DNA from: DALYLB01 sp964468345
GTDB lineage: Bacteria > Acidobacteriota > Blastocatellia > RBC074
DNA: 64,000 bases
Assembly: GCA_964468345.1 (NCBI GenBank)
Contig: CAYXVZ010000024.1
Span: 1-64,000, forward strand
Direction: 5' to 3'
The translations under genes were made by a program, and so were the position numbers. The notes under the pieces were generated by a model. It had not been told where the DNA came from. It did no database searches and saw only the letters and a program-made list of their open reading frames with translations. Positions within the stretch are counted from its first letter, which is position 1; the number at the start of each line of letters is the position of its first letter. Below, one piece after another: positions 17,140 to 25,322 of the stretch.

Positions 17140-17691
17140 GTGCCCCGACAAACCATCGATGAAATTTCGCAGTTGTATCTGGAACGCGCTCAGGGAGCGT
17201 ATTTCGGCGAGGCCGTCTCGGAACTCGAACATGCCCTGCAGGCCGCCGATCTCGCTTCGCGAAATGGTGAAAGCGAGAGTTTGATCCTCGCCTGCCTGCT
17301 GCATGACATCGGGCATCTTTTGCATCGCCTGCCCGAGAACGTTGCGGACTTCGGCATCGACGCGAAGCACGAAACCATCGGCGCCGCCTGGCTGGCTCGG
17401 CGCTTCGATCCGGCCATCACGGAACCCATTCGCCTGCATGTCGATGCCAAGCGGTATCTTTGCGCGACAGAACCCAGCTATTTACAGGGACTCTCGCCCG
17501 CCTCAATGCTGAGCCTGAAGCTTCAGGGCGGCGTGATGACGCCAGAAGAAGCCGCTGATTTTGAAAAACTACCCTATGCGCAGGATGCCATTCGGCTGCG
17601 CCGCTATGATGAGCAGGCCAAGGTGACCGGTCTGCGTGTTCCCGCATTCGATGCCTATCAATTGATGATGACGGCGGCAATAGTTCGGTAA
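17140..17691 (+). CDS. PhnZ-like HD-domain oxygenase of phosphonate operons
   Basis: A 183-aa HD-domain protein with GTG start and an AAAGGAG ribosome site overlapping the phnX stop. Metal ligands: His31 in LEHALQ, His55-Asp56 in LLHDIGH, His77, and a C-terminal HVDAK region. Tyr21 and Glu24 in 'YFGEAVSELEHALQ' match the Tyr/Glu pair that caps the di-iron site in PhnZ, which oxidatively cleaves 2-amino-1-hydroxyethylphosphonate to glycine and phosphate. It also fits the family described as the HD protein associated with phosphonate degradation operons. The hydroxylase PhnY is not visible, so the actual substrate (perhaps a hydroxylated or N-methylated phosphonate) is open. Confidence 0.85.
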   Translation: MPRQTIDEISQLYLERAQGAYFGEAVSELEHALQAADLASRNGESESLILACLLHDIGHLLHRLPENVADFGIDAKHETIGAAWLARRFDPAITEPIRLHVDAKRYLCATEPSYLQGLSPASMLSLKLQGGVMTPEEAADFEKLPYAQDAIRLRRYDEQAKVTGLRVPAFDAYQLMMTAAIVR

Positions 17692-17764
17692 GAAAACGAG
17701 AGCACGAAACAAACGAAAGAGAACTCAGTTTGCCTGTTTCGTACTCCCGTTATCATCTTAACTT

Positions 17765-18913
17765 TCAAATCTCAAATTCTTCTCCCATCGCCTTTTTCAC
17801 AATCATTTCCGCAACGCCGAAGGACATGGTCATGCCGCGGCCGCTGGGGCTGCCGATGATGGTCGCGCCGGGCGCGGGGTGGGCCGTGTAGACGACTTCG
17901 GTGGGATGTTTCGCATAAACGCCCATCCAGCGGGATGTGATGCGCAGGTCGGGCAGCACGAGAAAGTTTCGCAGGTACGTCAGGATCAGTTCATCGATTT
18001 CGTCTTTGTTGAAGGGCGTAATCTCTTCATCGTACTCGTGCGAATCGCCGATGGTGATTTCGCCGCGGGCGTGCTGCGAGGCCATGACGTGAATGCCATA
18101 GCGGACATAATCCGGCATGTCTTTTTGGAATCGTTCCCGCAGCGCGGGCAGCGAGGGGCAGTCGCTGAAGCAGGGATAATGACAAAGCGTCAGGCCCGCG
18201 GCCAGCATGGGCCCGATGCGCAATTGCTCGCCATAGGCCTGCGATCGCATCATCTGCAGTTTGACGCGCGTCATCCCGCTCGCGGCGAAGGTTTCGGGAT
18301 AGAGCGTTTGAAAATCCTCGCCAGAACAGACATAGAGATTTTGCGCCTTCCACTCGCGTCCGCCCGCAAAAACCGCCGGCTGCTCATAGCCTGCAACCGC
18401 GGTGTTGAATTCGAACTGCACGCCATAGGTCTTCTGCAAAAAGCCCGGCAGGCGGGCGATGACTTCGCGCGGATCGACGCAGACTTCGGTGGGGCTCCAC
18501 ATGCCGCCGAGCAGATTCATGGGATTGACGGCCGGCGAAAGTCGGAGAATCTCCCGCGGCGTGCGCCATTCGCAATCGAATCCTGTTTCGGGCCCGACAT
18601 CGATGAACTCCTGCAAGACGGCGGCTTCCGATTCATGATAGGCCAGATGCAAGGAGCCGGTCTGTTCATGCCAGATGCCGCTTTCATTCAGGACGTCGAG
18701 CCAGATGTCGCGACTGCGCAGGGCGCGCCGATGCCATTCGCCGGGCCACAGGCCGACCGGCCAGAGCATTCCGAAGTTTCGAACCGACGCGCCCATCGCG
18801 CGCTCATTGCGTTCGAACACGATCACGCGGCGACCGCGTTTGGCAAGGTGATATGCATGCGCAAGGCCCATGATGCCCGCGCCGACGATTGCATCGTCAA
18901 ATTGATTCGTCAT
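17765..18913 (-). CDS. FAD-dependent oxidoreductase of the phosphonate-associated type
   Basis: From the ATG at 18913 the protein is 382 aa (the frame is open further upstream but crosses another gene). N-terminal dinucleotide fold AIVGAGIMGLAHAYHLAKRG and a C-terminal GSPSGRGMTMSFGVAE FAD-closing motif show a DAO/glycine-oxidase-like flavoprotein; the ASVRNFGMLWPVG segment is typical of the TIGR03364-type family found beside phosphonatase. Such enzymes are thought to oxidatively deaminate (N-methyl-)2-aminoethylphosphonate to phosphonoacetaldehyde, feeding PhnX. The transaminase PhnW is not seen, so this enzyme may replace it. It converges on the phnX-phnZ operon. Confidence 0.85.
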   Translation of the reverse strand: MTNQFDDAIVGAGIMGLAHAYHLAKRGRRVIVFERNERAMGASVRNFGMLWPVGLWPGEWHRRALRSRDIWLDVLNESGIWHEQTGSLHLAYHESEAAVLQEFIDVGPETGFDCEWRTPREILRLSPAVNPMNLLGGMWSPTEVCVDPREVIARLPGFLQKTYGVQFEFNTAVAGYEQPAVFAGGREWKAQNLYVCSGEDFQTLYPETFAASGMTRVKLQMMRSQAYGEQLRIGPMLAAGLTLCHYPCFSDCPSLPALRERFQKDMPDYVRYGIHVMASQHARGEITIGDSHEYDEEITPFNKDEIDELILTYLRNFLVLPDLRITSRWMGVYAKHPTEVVYTAHPAPGATIIGSPSGRGMTMSFGVAEMIVKKAMGEEFEI

Positions 18914-18915
18914 GT

Positions 18916-19515
18916 TTATGCGTTCTGAATAGAAATAGTTTCGCCCAATGCCGCATTTCTTCCTTCGAGGGGATAGAGGCGAAAGAGCAAAAGTTCCACA
19001 ATGACAACCATCAGTCCCACCACGATCGCGCAGACCGGCCAGAAACTCCAGTAATTGCTGAACCAGTTCGCGCAGGCTGTATAGGGCGTATGGGCGATGT
19101 TTACATTGAGAACCGGTTTGGTCGTCAAGCGAGTCACATATTGCCAGAATAAAAACCACGCCCAGGCAGGGAACCAACTCCAGCCGGTGGCGCGCACTTT
19201 TCTCATTGCATACATCGCCAGCAGAAAACCGCCCAGGTGAGAAGTGATCGATGCAATCCAGATCTCCTGTGTTACCCATGCATCGATCAACCACATCGGC
19301 AATCCGATCACCAGCCAGATCGATGCGATTCGAATTAATAACGCCGACCCGGCCGCCATTGCAATCGCCAGCATCAGCGTGGTGATGTGGCAGTTATACA
19401 TGATCCAGCCCGGCTCGCCAAAATCAGCGTATTGCCAGAGCCGGTACAGAAAGATCAGAAGCGGAAGGACCGCCATCCATTGAAATCGTTTCGTGAGCCA
19501 GGGGTGCTTTGTCAT
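18916..19515 (-). CDS. Integral membrane protein of unknown function
   Basis: A 199-aa protein with about six hydrophobic helices (roughly 13-30, 38-60, 65-83, 90-108, 118-130 and 160-180) separated by short loops rich in Trp and Tyr. I do not recognise the family. It ends 2 bp before the FAD oxidoreductase start, so the two are probably cotranscribed and it may belong to the phosphonate system. A hairpin element begins right at its start codon and no good ribosome site is visible there, so its translation signal, if real, is unusual. Confidence 0.7.
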   Translation of the reverse strand: MTKHPWLTKRFQWMAVLPLLIFLYRLWQYADFGEPGWIMYNCHITTLMLAIAMAAGSALLIRIASIWLVIGLPMWLIDAWVTQEIWIASITSHLGGFLLAMYAMRKVRATGWSWFPAWAWFLFWQYVTRLTTKPVLNVNIAHTPYTACANWFSNYWSFWPVCAIVVGLMVVIVELLLFRLYPLEGRNAALGETISIQNA

Positions 19516-19516
19516 A

Positions 19517-19683
19517 TATCAAATTCCATTTGGGTGTATGGAAACTCCAGAACAGATCCGCCACGAATATTCACGAATCGGCACGAATCGATACCCAAAA
19601 CCAGTGTAGCGTCTCGTTCATTCGTGCTTATCCGTGTGTATTCGTGGCGGCTTATACACGATATTGCAAACAGACCTAGATCA
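19517..19683. repeat. Long hairpin element, CACGAATATT type (family B, copy 1), first of a chain of three
   Basis: Arms CCACGAATATTCACGAATCG (from 19561) and TTCGTG...GTATTCGTGGC (to about 19651), with weaker outer arms. Its left edge abuts the start codon of the membrane-protein gene. Its right end (GACCTAGATC, 19674-19683) is shared with the next element. Confidence 0.8.
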
Positions 19684-19841
19684 AATTTCATTTCGGCGTA
19701 TGGAAAATGCAGGAATTTTTGGCCACGAATATTCACGGATAAACACCAATGATCCCCGGGAGGTGGCATAGCGACTCATTCGTGAATATTCGTGTGCATT
19801 CGTGGCTGACCATACGTGCAACTGAAAACCTATCTAAATCA
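19674..19841. repeat. Long hairpin element, CACGAATATT type (family B, copy 2), middle of the chain
   Basis: Inner arms GGCCACGAATATTCACGGAT and TCGTGAATATTCGTGTGCATTCGTGGC. Left flank ATCAAATTTCATTTCGGCGT matches the equivalent flank of copy 1 (19518-19537). The right terminus TCTAAATC is shared with the family A element that follows. Confidence 0.8.
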
Positions 19842-19971
19842 GGAAAAGCAAGAAAGTCTCAACACCGAAGAGCACGAAGAAGAGAGAGAAGGCTTTTTCG
19901 TTCGTCTTTCTTCGTGCTCTTCGTTTCTTCGTGGTAAAAGCATTGTCCCAAAGTTGTTCGCACCGACTTAG
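19834..19971. repeat. Long hairpin element, CACGAAG type (family A, copy 2), end of the chain
   Basis: Left end CTAAATCAGGAAAAGCAAGA, inner arms CACCGAAGAGCACGAAGAAG and CTTCGTGCTCTTCGTTTCTT, right end ACTTAGA. The right end contains the TAA stop (19968-19970, minus strand) of the TonB-dependent receptor gene. Confidence 0.85.
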
Positions 19972-22900
19972 AACGAAAGTCGAATTGCGAATTGTCCGAC
20001 GCGGTTGCCGCCCGCGTCCGCGCCGCGCGCGCTGGTGATGACGCCGAAAGACGCATTCGAGATATTCGTCCCCGGATCTGCCAGATTCGGATGGTTCGGC
20101 AGGTTTGTGAAAGACCCCTCGAATTTCAATCCGATGCGTTCGGTGATGCGGAAATCCTTGGCCAGTCCCATCGAAAGATTGATGGCGCCCGGGCCGACCA
20201 GTGTGCCGACGCCTGCCGTGCCGAAACGGCCGATCGGCGCAACGCCGGCGCAGTTGAATTGGTTGGCCTGCCCAACCGTTCCGCCCGGGCAGGTGAAGGC
20301 AGATCGATTGAACCAGCGATCGGCCGTCGGACTCTCCAGATTGCCATCCTGGCCGGCCACAAGATCGGGACGCTGGCTGCCGCGAGAGGGGCCGTTCGTG
20401 CCCGATGGATCGCCGTTGCCGATGGTCGGCGTCAGAAAGGTTCCGGTCTGCACGAGAAAGATGCTGCTCAATCGCCATCCGCCCAGCACTGCGTTCACAA
20501 AAGGATTCCAGTTTGCGCCATAGGCTTTCCCTTTGCCGAAGGGCAGGTCGTATAGCGTCGTCGTGATCCAGCGATGACGGCGATTGAACCCGACATTGCC
20601 GCGATCGCCGCGGCGATTGAGCGAATTGGAGACGCGACCTCCGCCATTCTCTGCTGAAAAGCCCGGCGAAGCCGGTCCCATCGCGTCTGAGAGATTTTTT
20701 GAAAACGTCCATGCGCTCTGCAGTGTGAAGCCATTGCGCAGGCGACGTGAAGCCTCGACCTGGAACGCGTTATAAATGCTGTTCGCGCCCGTATCGCGGC
20801 TATAGATGATGTTCCAGTTCGGGAACGGCCGATCCGTCAAAGGCCGCGATGCGAATGGCGTTGTGCTCGGCAGCGGCTGATTCAGATCCGGCGCAAAAGG
20901 CAGCTGCACGCCGCGCATTCCGATGTAGGAAAGACGAAGCCCGAGATTCCAACCGATCTCGCGCTCGACCGTCAGGTTCCATTGCATTGAATATGGATCC
21001 TGGAACTTGTCGTGATTCGCCGTGCGGAAGTCCGCTGTGCCCAGTGCGGAGGTCCGCGCGCCGCCCGCCCGCGTATTGGGCCATGAATATGCCGGGCCTG
21101 TCGCCGTCTGCGAATTGACGAATTCGCGCACATCCGAACTGGTCGATGCTGTCAGCGAATAAAAGACGCTGCCCAGAATTGTCATGGTGTAAACGCCAAA
21201 GCCGCCGCGAACGACCGTCTTGCCATTATCGAAAGGCCGATAGGCAAAGCCGAAGCGCGGATTGAAATTTCTCTTGTCCGTGAAGCGAAGCCCTTCCGGA
21301 AAGCCGGCGTCTTTGGCCGATAGCACAGGCGTACACGGGACGCCGAGCGCGGAATTGGGCGCCGGGCAGGCGTTGATCACCGATAAAAACGATTGCGGCG
21401 TGATCGCCAATGCTTTCGGATTGCTTGGGATAATCACCCGGCCGGTGCGCGGCGTGTTCCGATCGAAGTTGCCGATATTGAAGTTCTTGTCCTGAAAGGG
21501 CGGATGCAGTTCGTACCGCAGACCGTATTCCAGTGTCAGTTTCGGATTGATCTTGAAACTGTCCTGTCCGTAAAAGTGGTAATGATTGGCCACGCCTTCG
21601 ACGTCCACGTTGACGACCGCGACCGTTGTCGAAGCGGGCAACCCCAGCAGGAAGTCCGCGAAATCGTTGCCCGTAAAGATGCCGCGAAAGTTATGCACCC
21701 CGGCATCGTCGCCACTGGTGAAACTGGTGACGTCGTTCGTTCCCAGGCGCCGATAATCCACGCCGAACTTGAAAGTGTGGCGTCCCCGGCTCCATGTCGT
21801 GTTGTTGTTGAACTGGTAGAGGGAAGATTCGACCTTGTTCCGGTTGTTGCTCAGGTTCGATGTGATGCCGCTGAATACGATATTGGGCAGCACGTCCTGC
21901 CGCAGGTTTCCAAGACCCGTCAGGCCCAGGCTATTGGTGAAAGCGATCGTGTCGAAGGGCAGCGTTGCGCCGCTGTCCCGATAGGTCCGGCCGAACCGGA
22001 ATTCATTAAGCAGCGAAGACGAAATCGTATAGTTGTGCGAAAGCACCAGATTCCGGTTTTTCTCAAACACCGTGCGCGACGGGAGCGCAAGATTCGATGG
22101 CGCCGTCTGATCGATGTTTTTCCAGGTGTAGCGACCGAAGATCGATTGTTTGCCGGTCAGGTTATGATCGATGCGAATATCGAATTGATTCGATTCGATC
22201 GGCGAGGGACGATTGATGCGGAAATTTCCCACCGTCGCATTGAAGTTAGGCTGCGGATAGAGCTCGAGAATTTTTTTTGCAGCTGGCGCGATGCGATTGT
22301 CGGGAATCGTATTGTTCGCGAAATTGGTTCTGGTCAAGGGATCGAGAATCGCCGTTGTGAACACGCCCCGACGCAGGTCCGCCGTGGGCACGGTGTTCTG
22401 AATGGTCGAGGAACTGCGAAAACGCATTCCTTCATAAGCGCCCAGAAAGAAGGTGCGATCCTTGAAAATCGGGCCGCTGAAGGTTCCGCCGAACGTATTC
22501 GCTACTTTGCCGGGTTTGCTCGGCGATCCCAGCGGCTTGGCGTCGAGCGCCGCATTCTGATGATAGTTAAAGGCCGCGCCGTGAAACTGATTCGTCCCGC
22601 CCTTCGACGTGGTCGTGATATCCGCGACCTGCCCGTATTCGGCGTTGTTTCCGACGGCCTGGACCTTCATTTCGCTGATCGATTCGGCGGAAGGGAAATT
22701 GTCCCGCAGCGGGCCGTTGCTGCGGATGTTGACGGTCGAGATGCCGTCCACGCTGACTTCGGTCTGGTGCGGCAGCGCGCCCTGAATCGAAAAATTGAAT
22801 CCATTGTCCGATTGCACGCCCGGCAAGGCCGAAAGCAGATTGTATGGACTGGTGCTGCGATTCCCGCGGAAGTTTGCGGGCAGAGAAAGAACCTTTTGCG

Positions 22901-23318
22901 CATCGAAGCTCGATGAGATCGTTTGGGTCTCGGTGTTGATGACCGCCGCGCCGCCTTCCACCGTCACGGTTTCGCCAATCGAGCCGACCTGCAAGACCGC
23001 ATCCACGCGGACCACCTGACGCGCATCCAGCGAATAATCGTTTTGAGCGAAGGACTTGAATCCGTCCTTTTGCACAACGACGTTATAGCGGCCGGCTTTC
23101 AGGTTCGGCGCTTCATAATTGCCGCCTCCGTCCGTCTCGACCTCGCGCGTGGTGTTTTCGCTCTGGCTCGTAATTCTGACCTTGGCATTCGAAATCACCG
23201 CGCCTTTGTCATCCGTTACCGTGCCGCGAATCGTTCCAAAAATCGACTGCGCGTCTGAAGCAAAGGGTAAGCACGCAAACATGAACACAAGCAGCAATGC
23301 GCCGAAGACCCATCTCAT
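19968..23318 (-). CDS. TonB-dependent receptor with N-terminal carboxypeptidase-regulatory domain (Oar-like), receptor 1
   Basis: Protein of 1116 aa with a signal peptide ending SDAQ, then an Ig-like carboxypeptidase regulatory domain (IRGTVTDDKGAVISNAKVRI..., about 28-110), a plug domain (about 115-260) and a long beta-barrel ending in 'RLSF', the terminal Phe expected for outer membrane barrels. An AGGAGGG ribosome site is 7 bp from the ATG. This architecture is greatly expanded in Acidobacteriota; ligands are usually polymers such as glycans or peptides but cannot be predicted here. Its stop codon is inside a hairpin element. The choice-of-anchor V gene lies upstream on the same strand with a 240-bp gap. 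Confidence 0.93.
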   Translation of the reverse strand: MRWVFGALLLVFMFACLPFASDAQSIFGTIRGTVTDDKGAVISNAKVRITSQSENTTREVETDGGGNYEAPNLKAGRYNVVVQKDGFKSFAQNDYSLDARQVVRVDAVLQVGSIGETVTVEGGAAVINTETQTISSSFDAQKVLSLPANFRGNRSTSPYNLLSALPGVQSDNGFNFSIQGALPHQTEVSVDGISTVNIRSNGPLRDNFPSAESISEMKVQAVGNNAEYGQVADITTTSKGGTNQFHGAAFNYHQNAALDAKPLGSPSKPGKVANTFGGTFSGPIFKDRTFFLGAYEGMRFRSSSTIQNTVPTADLRRGVFTTAILDPLTRTNFANNTIPDNRIAPAAKKILELYPQPNFNATVGNFRINRPSPIESNQFDIRIDHNLTGKQSIFGRYTWKNIDQTAPSNLALPSRTVFEKNRNLVLSHNYTISSSLLNEFRFGRTYRDSGATLPFDTIAFTNSLGLTGLGNLRQDVLPNIVFSGITSNLSNNRNKVESSLYQFNNNTTWSRGRHTFKFGVDYRRLGTNDVTSFTSGDDAGVHNFRGIFTGNDFADFLLGLPASTTVAVVNVDVEGVANHYHFYGQDSFKINPKLTLEYGLRYELHPPFQDKNFNIGNFDRNTPRTGRVIIPSNPKALAITPQSFLSVINACPAPNSALGVPCTPVLSAKDAGFPEGLRFTDKRNFNPRFGFAYRPFDNGKTVVRGGFGVYTMTILGSVFYSLTASTSSDVREFVNSQTATGPAYSWPNTRAGGARTSALGTADFRTANHDKFQDPYSMQWNLTVEREIGWNLGLRLSYIGMRGVQLPFAPDLNQPLPSTTPFASRPLTDRPFPNWNIIYSRDTGANSIYNAFQVEASRRLRNGFTLQSAWTFSKNLSDAMGPASPGFSAENGGGRVSNSLNRRGDRGNVGFNRRHRWITTTLYDLPFGKGKAYGANWNPFVNAVLGGWRLSSIFLVQTGTFLTPTIGNGDPSGTNGPSRGSQRPDLVAGQDGNLESPTADRWFNRSAFTCPGGTVGQANQFNCAGVAPIGRFGTAGVGTLVGPGAINLSMGLAKDFRITERIGLKFEGSFTNLPNHPNLADPGTNISNASFGVITSARGADAGGNRVGQFAIRLSF

Positions 23319-23561
23319 ATGAGTTCCCTCCTGTTGGTTGGGTTAAGGTAGCGACCACACCCGCGCACCGCCTTCTATGGATGCGTCGTTCCCCTGGCGA
23401 ATAAAAACCTCTGGCTGGGTATGGCGATGAATTGTTATTGAAGGAATTCCCCGATAAAGATTGGTCAGCTTATCGAATGCAGGCTAAGCCCGTGTTATGG
23501 GAAACTCAAAAGCGGGTAATGTTTCAGTCAAGCGGGCCGGCGCGCCCTGTGAATATCCTTC

Positions 23562-24995
23562 TTAACAGGTCGGTGGAAAAAACGGGACTGTCATCGCTGC
23601 ATTCGTAGTTCGCGTGAGCGCGGGCAGATTCCGCCCGTGGCCGCGCGTGAGCAGGCTGCCGGTCAGCGAAGCATTATTGAGCAATCCAAACTTCATCCAT
23701 CCTGAACGCCCGGCCGGAATGATCTCGGAAAATTTGGGCGTGGTGGCGGGAAAGTCTTCAGAAAACGTAACGGAAAGCTGCGGGCGGTTCGAGGTGAAAC
23801 GGAATGCAAAAGGCTTGGCGGCATCGTCGAACACCGTTCCGTTGCCCTCGCCGATCGGAGGCAGCGGGGTTCGCAAATCGCCGCCGAATCGATTCACGAT
23901 CAGCAGCGTCTGAATGCCATCGGCGATAGAGCCGATGGGCGCAAGCGCCAGCAGAGAAGGCGCTGTCGCATAGTTCGTTCCATCAAAGCGGAGCGTCGTC
24001 ACTGACGCGCCGGCCGGGCAGGAAACATCCGCGATCGCCGGAAATGTTTCGGCGGAAAGATTCGCTGCCTGTCCGTTGCCGAGTTTTATAAAAGCCTCGC
24101 CGAGCAGGGAATTGGCTTTCACCGGGCAGCCGGTGATCGGGTCCGAAGCGACGACGATCAGATACCCTGTGGTTCCTGGATCAATGTCCGATGTCAGAAA
24201 GGCTGTCGTTTTGCCGGGCGGAAGGCAGAGAAAACCATCCTCAATGATGCCGTCCTCGCCATTGATGAAAAACAGATGCGCCGTCACGGCTTTGATGGAA
24301 GATGCATTGGTCAGGCTGATCCGCGTGTCATGCTCCGCGCGATTGAGCGGATCGGAGGAAAATAGATTGAACACGAGAACCGAACCCTGTTGCAGATCTT
24401 CCGCCGGTTGCGGTGGCGCGGGCTGTATGCGTTGGGTCGTCGTATAAATCTGATCGCCGGAACTGTTGCCGTTGTTGTCGGCCTGATTTCCAGCGGCGTA
24501 AAAAGTAACGGCTCCGACATCCGTGGCCGGTGCGGTCCATCGCACGCGCCATGAGGCCGCGCCGATCTGTTCCGGATACGTGCCGGCGGCCGTATGCTGT
24601 ATGTATTCCCGCTCGAAGCCGGGAAGTCGCTCTTCGACGATCTGGGTCAGGTTGCCCAGATTTTGAAAGCTTCCTGCTCTGGCATTCGTTCCTGTCAACG
24701 CCGTCAGTTGAAACCCCCAGCGCGCGCGGCTCAGATCATTCGTGGCATGCCGGATTTCGATTTCATAGGATTTGCCCGGTTCATACTCGCGCGGCGCGAG
24801 GATCGTGAATCTGCCCGGACCCGTATTCCGATTGGAGCCGTGACACTCTCCCGTCGCGCACGTCAATTCGCCCGGCGCCCCGGTTCGTCCCGGATCAGGG
24901 CCGCCTGAAAAGGCTGCGGAGCGGGGCACGATGCGGTTGTCCAAAAATAACAGAGCAATCCCAAGTCCAATAACAATGAGTTTGATGGTTTTCAC
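23562..24995 (-). CDS. Secreted choice-of-anchor V (reeler-like) domain protein with CX4CH motif
   Basis: Protein of 477 aa with an N-terminal signal/anchor helix (residues 4-19). Residues about 28-190 fit the choice-of-anchor V domain: start 'AFSGGPDPGRTGAPGE', and a beta-rich region ending in 'TFYAAGNQADNNGNSSGD'. Within it Cys46-ATGE-Cys51-His52 is a CX4CH version of the cytochrome c heme site; most family members I recall have CxxCH. The remainder (about 210-477) is a beta-rich region of unknown function, with two further paired cysteines and a Cys near the C-terminus. Exported; possibly a surface or redox protein. Confidence 0.75.
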   Translation of the reverse strand: MKTIKLIVIGLGIALLFLDNRIVPRSAAFSGGPDPGRTGAPGELTCATGECHGSNRNTGPGRFTILAPREYEPGKSYEIEIRHATNDLSRARWGFQLTALTGTNARAGSFQNLGNLTQIVEERLPGFEREYIQHTAAGTYPEQIGAASWRVRWTAPATDVGAVTFYAAGNQADNNGNSSGDQIYTTTQRIQPAPPQPAEDLQQGSVLVFNLFSSDPLNRAEHDTRISLTNASSIKAVTAHLFFINGEDGIIEDGFLCLPPGKTTAFLTSDIDPGTTGYLIVVASDPITGCPVKANSLLGEAFIKLGNGQAANLSAETFPAIADVSCPAGASVTTLRFDGTNYATAPSLLALAPIGSIADGIQTLLIVNRFGGDLRTPLPPIGEGNGTVFDDAAKPFAFRFTSNRPQLSVTFSEDFPATTPKFSEIIPAGRSGWMKFGLLNNASLTGSLLTRGHGRNLPALTRTTNAAMTVPFFPPTC

Positions 24996-25013
24996 GGGGC
25001 CTCGCGTGTATGT

Positions 25014-25170
25014 CTAAGAACTAAATCAGGCCAAGCAAGAGAGGCACAAATCACGAAGAAACGAAGATCACGAAGAAAAGATAGAAGGGATAATTCATGC
25101 GTCTTTCTTCGTGTTCTTCGTTTCTTCGTGGTAAAAGCTTTGCCCCAAAGTTGATTGCACTGATTTAGAT
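25014..25170. repeat. Long hairpin element, CACGAAG type (family A, copy 3)
   Basis: Left end CTAAATCAGGCCAAGCAAGA, inner arms ATCACGAAGAAACGAAGATC and GTGTTCTTCGTTTCTTCGTG, right end TTGCACTGATTTAGATCGG. The right terminus is shared with the next element. Confidence 0.85.
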
Positions 25171-25322
25171 CGGATTTCTTCTGCAAGTGTGGACGTCCCG
25201 AGAATTTTTGCCACGAATATTCACGAATGAACACCAATGAACTTCAGCAAACATGGCGTCATTTGTGCATATTCGTGAGCATTCGTGGCTGACCATACAT
25301 GCAACTGCAAACCGATCTAAAT
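25160..25322. repeat. Long hairpin element, CACGAATATT type (family B, copy 3)
   Basis: Outer arms are well conserved here: GATTTAGATCGGATTT on the left pairs with AACCGATCTAAATC on the right; inner arms GCCACGAATATTCACGAATG and GCATTCGTGGC pair. The right end contains the TAG stop (25317-25319, minus strand) of the Lgt-like gene. The terminal sequence GGCTGACCATACATGCAACT nearly matches that of copy 2 (19804-19823). Confidence 0.85.

Noticed and set aside
19517..19971. Possible CRISPR array in the repeat-rich gap
   Set aside because: Repeats are inverted, imperfect and unevenly spaced; there are no regular direct repeats with unique spacers and no cas genes.
21393..22916. A 507-aa antisense frame over TonB receptor 1, and similar frames over the other receptors
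   Set aside because: Mirror frames of strongly coding DNA; no signals.
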